Assembly (NCBI RefSeq): GCF_030052815.1
Contig: NC_079497.1
Coordinates: 22,768,258 to 22,832,257 of the forward strand
Source of the DNA: Hevea brasiliensis
Taxonomy: Eukaryota > Streptophyta > Magnoliopsida > Malpighiales > Euphorbiaceae
Direction of reading: 5' to 3'
DNA length: 64,000 nt
Shown here: positions 59,920 to 64,000 of the stretch, one piece after another
Layout of the letters: each line of letters starts with the position of its first letter
Position numbering within the stretch: position 1 is the first letter of the stretch
The notes under the pieces: model-generated
Told to the model about the DNA's origin: nothing
What the model saw: the letters and a program-made list of their open reading frames with translations, nothing else
Database searches by the model: none
Translations under genes and position numbers: made by a program

Positions 59920-61239
59920 TTAGTCTCTGAACAGCTGTGGGTGCTGTCTCCTCATATCCTCTTCACGTTCCCAAGTAGCTTCCTGGCCTGAATGATGGTT
60001 CCACAGCACTTTAACCAGGTGTATCTGTTTGTTCCTCAGCTGCTTCACCTCATAAGCCAGAATTTTTATGGGTTCTTCCTCATATGAGAGGTCTAGATTT
60101 ACTTCAATCTCTTCAACTGATAGACATGAGATGGGTCAGATCTGTACCTCCTTAACATGGATACATGGAAAACACTGTGTATCCTTGCTAGCTCTGGAGG
60201 TAATGCCAACCGATATGCCAAAGGACCCACTCTTTCCAGAACTTCATATGGTCCGATGAAACGAGGACTCAATTTCCCCTTTCTGCCAAATCTCATAATC
60301 CTCTTCCAAGGAGAAACTTTGAGGAATACCTTATCACCCACTGCGTACTCAATATCTCTTCTTTTCAGATCAACATAGGACTTCTGACGGTCTGATGCAG
60401 CCTTAAGTCTATCTCTGATCAATCTGATCTTTTCCTCTGTCTGCTGAACAATTTCTGGCCCAATCATCTTCCTTTCACCTACTTCATCCCAACATAAGGG
60501 AGTTCTGCACTTTCTACTATACAAAGCTTCATATGGAGGCATCCCAATGCTTGATTGGTAACTGTTGTTATAAGCAAACTCAATCAAAGGCAAGTGTGTA
60601 TCCCAACTACCTTCAAATTCAATCACATAAGCCCGTAGCATATTCTCCAATATCTGAATAACCCTTTCGCATCGCCATCCGTCTGCGTGGGTGGAATCTT
60701 GTCTTTGAAGTTCAATCTAGTTCCTAGGGCTCTCAAGACTACCCTAATCTAGAAGTGAACCTAGGATCTCGGACACAATTGATACGGCACTCCATGCGCT
60801 TTACAATCTCATATATATACAATCCGCCAATCTTTCCGTGCTATAGTCCATCCGAATCGTAAAAGTGAGCAAATTTGGTCAATCACAACTATAACCCATC
60901 TTGCATCATGACTACTCGTGTCCTTGGAAGTCCTGTAACAAAATCCATAGTTATTCGCTCCCATTTCCACTGCATCGATAAAGGATGTAACAAACCAGCT
61001 GGAACTTGATGTTCTGCCTTTACTTGCTGACAAGTTAGGCATTTGGAAACAAACTCAGCTATATCCCTCTTCATACCCCTCCACCAGTAATGCTCTTTCA
61101 GCCCTCTGTACATTTTAGTTCCACCAGGGTGCATAGCAAATGGAGACTCATGTGCTTCCTTCATAATGATCTGTCTCAATTCAACATCATTAGGAACGCA
61201 CATTACGTCTCGATGTAGCAATAAACCATCATCTCTCAC
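59920..61239 (-). pseudogene. Tekay integrase and chromodomain
   Basis: Zinc region HESPFAMHPGGTKMYRGLKE...CLTC at 61150-61010; core start MDFVTGLPR near 60950; core end GSWDTHLPLIEFAYNNSYQ (60610-60550). The C-terminal GPY/F module is FIGPYEVLERVGPLAYRLAL (60240-60180) and ends HVSMLRRY. After a one-base frameshift near 60114, SVEEIEVNLDLSYEEEPIKI, then HLVKVLWNHHSGQEATWERE form a chromodomain, stopping at 59920 (LFRD). The chromodomain is the hallmark of chromoviruses and steers insertion to heterochromatin. The stretch 60651-60890 is strongly broken by small deletions, so no integrase is made. Confidence 0.88.
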
Positions 61240-63076
61240 AGAGAATTCGTGTTTCTTGCACTGGACTTCTTCGATAACCGATATTTTTCATCGCTCTGAG
61301 TTACGATCCGATCAATCAACACTTGCTGTACATGCCAAGCAACTATGCATCCCTCATCATCAATCTCTAAACTGGCATGCTGTGCTTTCAATTCACATAC
61401 CATGGACAAAGGAGAAACTCTGAGACTTGCCATAGTCTTGCGACTTAAGGCGTCAGCCACCACATTTGCTTTCCCTGGCTGATAGTCTATTAAGCAGTCA
61501 TAATCTTTGATGAGTTCTAACCATCTCCTCTGCCTCAAATTTAATTCCTTCTGGGTGCCTAAGTACTTCAAGCTCTTGTGATCTGTGTAAATGTAACATT
61601 TCTCCCCATACAAATAGTGTCTCCAGATCTTCAGAGCAAAAACAATAGCTGCTAGCTCCAGATCATGTGTCGGGTAGTTCCTCTCATGCGGTTTCAGCTG
61701 GTGTGATGCATAAGCAATGACATTCCGATCTTGCATCAGTACACAGCCTAACCCATTGTGAGAAGCATCACTATAAACTGTGTATTCTTTACCCGGAGTA
61801 GGTAAAGTGAGAACTGGAGCTTCAGTCAAACACCTCTTCAACTCATCAAAACTCTGCTGACATTTATCTGTCCACTGAAATTTTACATCTTTTTGAAGCA
61901 GTTTGGTCAGTGGAGAAGATAACATAGAAAACCCCTTCACAAACCGATGATAATATCCAGCTAAACCCAGAAAACTGCGAATTTTTGTGATATTCCTGGG
62001 CGGCTTCCAATTAAGGATAGCTTCTACCTTGCTGGAATCTACCTTGATCCCTTCAGCTGACACAACATGTCCCAAAAAGGAGATTTCCTTCAGCCAAAAT
62101 TCACATTTCGGCAATTTGGCGTATAGCTGTTTCTCCCTTAAAGTCTGCAGTACAATCCGCAGATGTCTGTCATGCTCTTCTGTATTCCTTGAATATATCA
62201 AAATGTCATCAATAAACACCACCACAAATTGATCAAGATATGGTCTGAAGATAGTGTTCATCAGATCCATGAAAGCAGCTGGAGCATTTGTTAACCCGAA
62301 TGGCATTACTAGAAACTCATAGTGGCCATACCGAAGTTACGGCGCTTTTGGAATACTCGCTCTTGCACCTTCAATCGATAATAACCGGATCGCAAATCAA
62401 TTTTGGAGAATACAATGCACCCTTCAATCGATCAAACGGATCATCAATGCGAGGCAATGGATATCTGTTCTTTATTGTCACCTTATTCAACCGCTTAGTC
62501 AATACATAAGCGGAGAGTACCATCCTTCTTCTTAACAAACAACACCGTGCTCCCCAAGGTGACACACTAGGGCGGATGAAGCCCTTTTCAAGTAGTTCTT
62601 GCAATCGTATCTTCAACTCCTTCAACTCTGCTGGTGCCATTCTCGTATGGCGTTATGGAGATTGGATCCACACCGAGCATAACATTAATTTCAAATCGCA
62701 CTTCTCTTCCGAGGTAATCCGGCAATTCATCAGAAACACATCCGAAAGTCATGTCTGTAGGGATGTCCTTCAATGCCGACTCCCACTTGGGTGTCTACCA
62801 CATGTGCCAAGTAGGCTTCACACCCCTTTCTGATCATTTTTCTGGCTAGTGTAGCCGAAATGATGTTTGATGGCAATAACTGCCTCTCCCCATGTATTAC
62901 CACATCATCAGATCGAGGAAGGCCAAAAGTGACGTCTTGACCTACACAATCATGGCATGATGCCTAGCTAACCAATCCATGCCCAAGATGATATCATAAT
63001 CTCTGAAGGGCATTTCAATGAAATCAGACAGAAAGTGTGTCCTTGGATCACCAAAGGACAATCTCTATACATTCTA
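61236..63076 (-). pseudogene. Tekay protease, reverse transcriptase and RNase H
   Basis: The 356-codon open frame 62306-61236 starts [20 protein letters not shown] and holds [10 protein letters not shown] (catalytic DD), then [10 protein letters not shown]. RNase H has [39 protein letters not shown] and VADALSR, all key acids present. Upstream, 62640-62371 gives [20 protein letters not shown], then RPSVSPWGA and [16 protein letters not shown]. Between 63076 and 62650 the end of the protease (IILGMDWLARHHAMI) is readable only with frame changes. Frameshifts cluster at 62306-63076 and spare the 1.07-kb frame. It would copy the element's RNA into DNA. Confidence 0.88.
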
Positions 63077-64000
63077 TTAACCACGACTTCTCCCTAGTGG
63101 ACTTGTTACTAGCACCTCAAAGTCCATTTTTGTACATGGAACAGCAATGCAATCAATGATGCTAGCACTCATATAAGAATGGGTAGAACCCGGATCAAAT
63201 AACACAAACACATTTTGGTTAAAAGTTGAGAAGGTACCAGCCACAACATCAGATGTCTCGGCCTCTTCCCTCTGTCTCATTGGATACATTCTGATTGGAG
63301 CACTGTCTTGCTCTGATTGTTTCATTGTGCCTTGGCTGCCTGCTGGGCTACCTCTACCCCTGCCTCTACCTCTGCTGGGTGGTTGTGAACTTCTAGTGAC
63401 AGGGCTCTGAACTGACCCTTCTGCAGTAGTAGGAGGTGGTCCAACTCTGCGACTATTGGTGCAATCCTTAGCAAAGTGTCCTGTGCCTCCACAGTTATAA
63501 CAGGCTCCAATAGCCTTATAGCATATCCCACCATGATTTTTTCCACAAGTTTCACATTGGCGGGGAGGGTAGGAACTTCTGGTACTCTGCTGACCAAATA
63601 GGGGAGGTCTCTGTCCTGAATATCTTCCCCTACCAGACTTCTTGCCACCTCTTCCATGTCCCCCATAGTTCTTCCTCTTCCCAGTATGACCACTGGAACT
63701 CTGTTCTACTGACTTTCCTTCTTTATCTGTCTTCTCTGATTTCTTTTTCTCAGGAGCAGTTTCAGACTCAATTCTTTCTAGCTCTAGAGCTTGAGAAATA
63801 AGTTCAGAGAAGTTAGTGTGTTTGAAGCCGACTACTTGTAGTCTGATACTGGGCTTCAAGCCAGTTTCAAACCTCTTGCATCTCTCCCTGCTGGTAGAGA
63901 GTAGACTCACTGCATAATGGCTAAGGCGGGAAAATTCCCTTTCATACTCAGCCACTGATTGCTCCCCTATTTCAGACTTAGGAACTCTTGCAGTTTCTGG
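63077..64000 (-). pseudogene. Tekay gag and protease start, partial at the window edge
   Basis: The open frame runs from the right edge to a stop at 63077. It gives the gag end (ESVAEYEREFSRLSHYAV-like; GLKPSIRLQVVGFKHTNFSE), then a basic linker and the zinc motif CETCGKNHGGICYKAIGACY with the knuckle CYNCGGTGHFAKDC (63520-63470). An SR/G-rich spacer leads to the protease motif FVLFDPGSTHSYMSASII (63220-63165), the D-P-G-S-T-H form usual in this lineage. It ends GRSRG-stop, where relatives continue into the protease, so a frameshift near 63085 is likely. The gag N-terminus is outside the window. Confidence 0.85.

Noticed and set aside
1..64000. CRISPR arrays, bacterial operons, rRNA or tRNA genes
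   Set aside because: None were seen. The tandem repeats lack spacer structure and the genes are plant or retroelement types.

Overview
The window looks like nuclear DNA of a flowering plant, probably a eudicot. It is AT-rich and dominated by transposable elements. One compact host gene has GT/AG introns, and the elements belong to plant lineages (chromovirus/Tekay, Tat/Ogre, Tork-like Copia, TRIM, plant RTE and L1). I cannot name the species. There are no bacterial operons, rRNA genes, tRNA genes or CRISPR arrays that I can recognise.

Layout. Bases 1-4882 are the end of one long Gypsy LTR, split by a 3.7 kb solo LTR of a Tekay-type element (603-4290, TSD GCTTA). Bases 4883-6877 are a minus-strand LTR element that carries an RRM/DUF4283-like ORF instead of a normal gag-pol, cut off at 4883. 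Bases 7421-10195 are the only convincing host gene: a 75-residue heavy-metal-associated (HMA) domain protein in three exons. Its second intron is full of duplications and AT arrays. Bases 10220-13209 are AT-rich and non-coding, with a 60-bp tandem repeat and an isolated snRNA-type promoter motif pair. An L1-like LINE tail (13210-15261 plus 20213-20315, ending in poly(A)) is split by a complete minus-strand Tork-like Copia element (15262-20207, TSD GATTC). Bases 20316-23998 hold a possible orphan exon, an RNase H fragment and microsatellites. Two minus-strand RTE-type LINEs follow (23999-25069 with a perfect 22-bp TSD, and about 25295-28147), then a decayed plus-strand Copia element (about 28148-31980).

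From 31981 the right half is one nested stack. A plus-strand Tat/Ogre-type Gypsy element is inserted in the Copia reverse transcriptase. Its 5' LTR appears to be about 6.4 kb after removing inserts and holds an antisense two-exon gene (34495 to 32639). That LTR is interrupted by a second Gypsy element (35837-45455, TSD GATCG) with most of its pol deleted. The 5' LTR of that element is in turn interrupted by a 341-bp TRIM (36640-36980, TSD CTCAC). The Tat element continues with a primer-binding site, ORF1 (DUF7745-like plus coiled coil), gag, protease, a G-patch domain and reverse transcriptase. It is then cut in RNase H at 56226 by a minus-strand Tekay chromovirus. The window holds that element's 3' LTR (56227-59873), polypurine tract, chromodomain, integrase, RNase H, RT, protease and gag, up to the right edge.

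Most element genes are broken. The relative order of insertions can be read from the nesting. Copia, then Tat, then the deleted Gypsy element, then the TRIM gives four levels; Tekay also postdates Tat. The observations most worth following are the antisense gene inside the Tat LTR, the snRNA-like USE/TATA pair in the TRIM LTRs, the LTR element with an RRM-like ORF, and the orphan USE/TATA pair near 11.1 kb.
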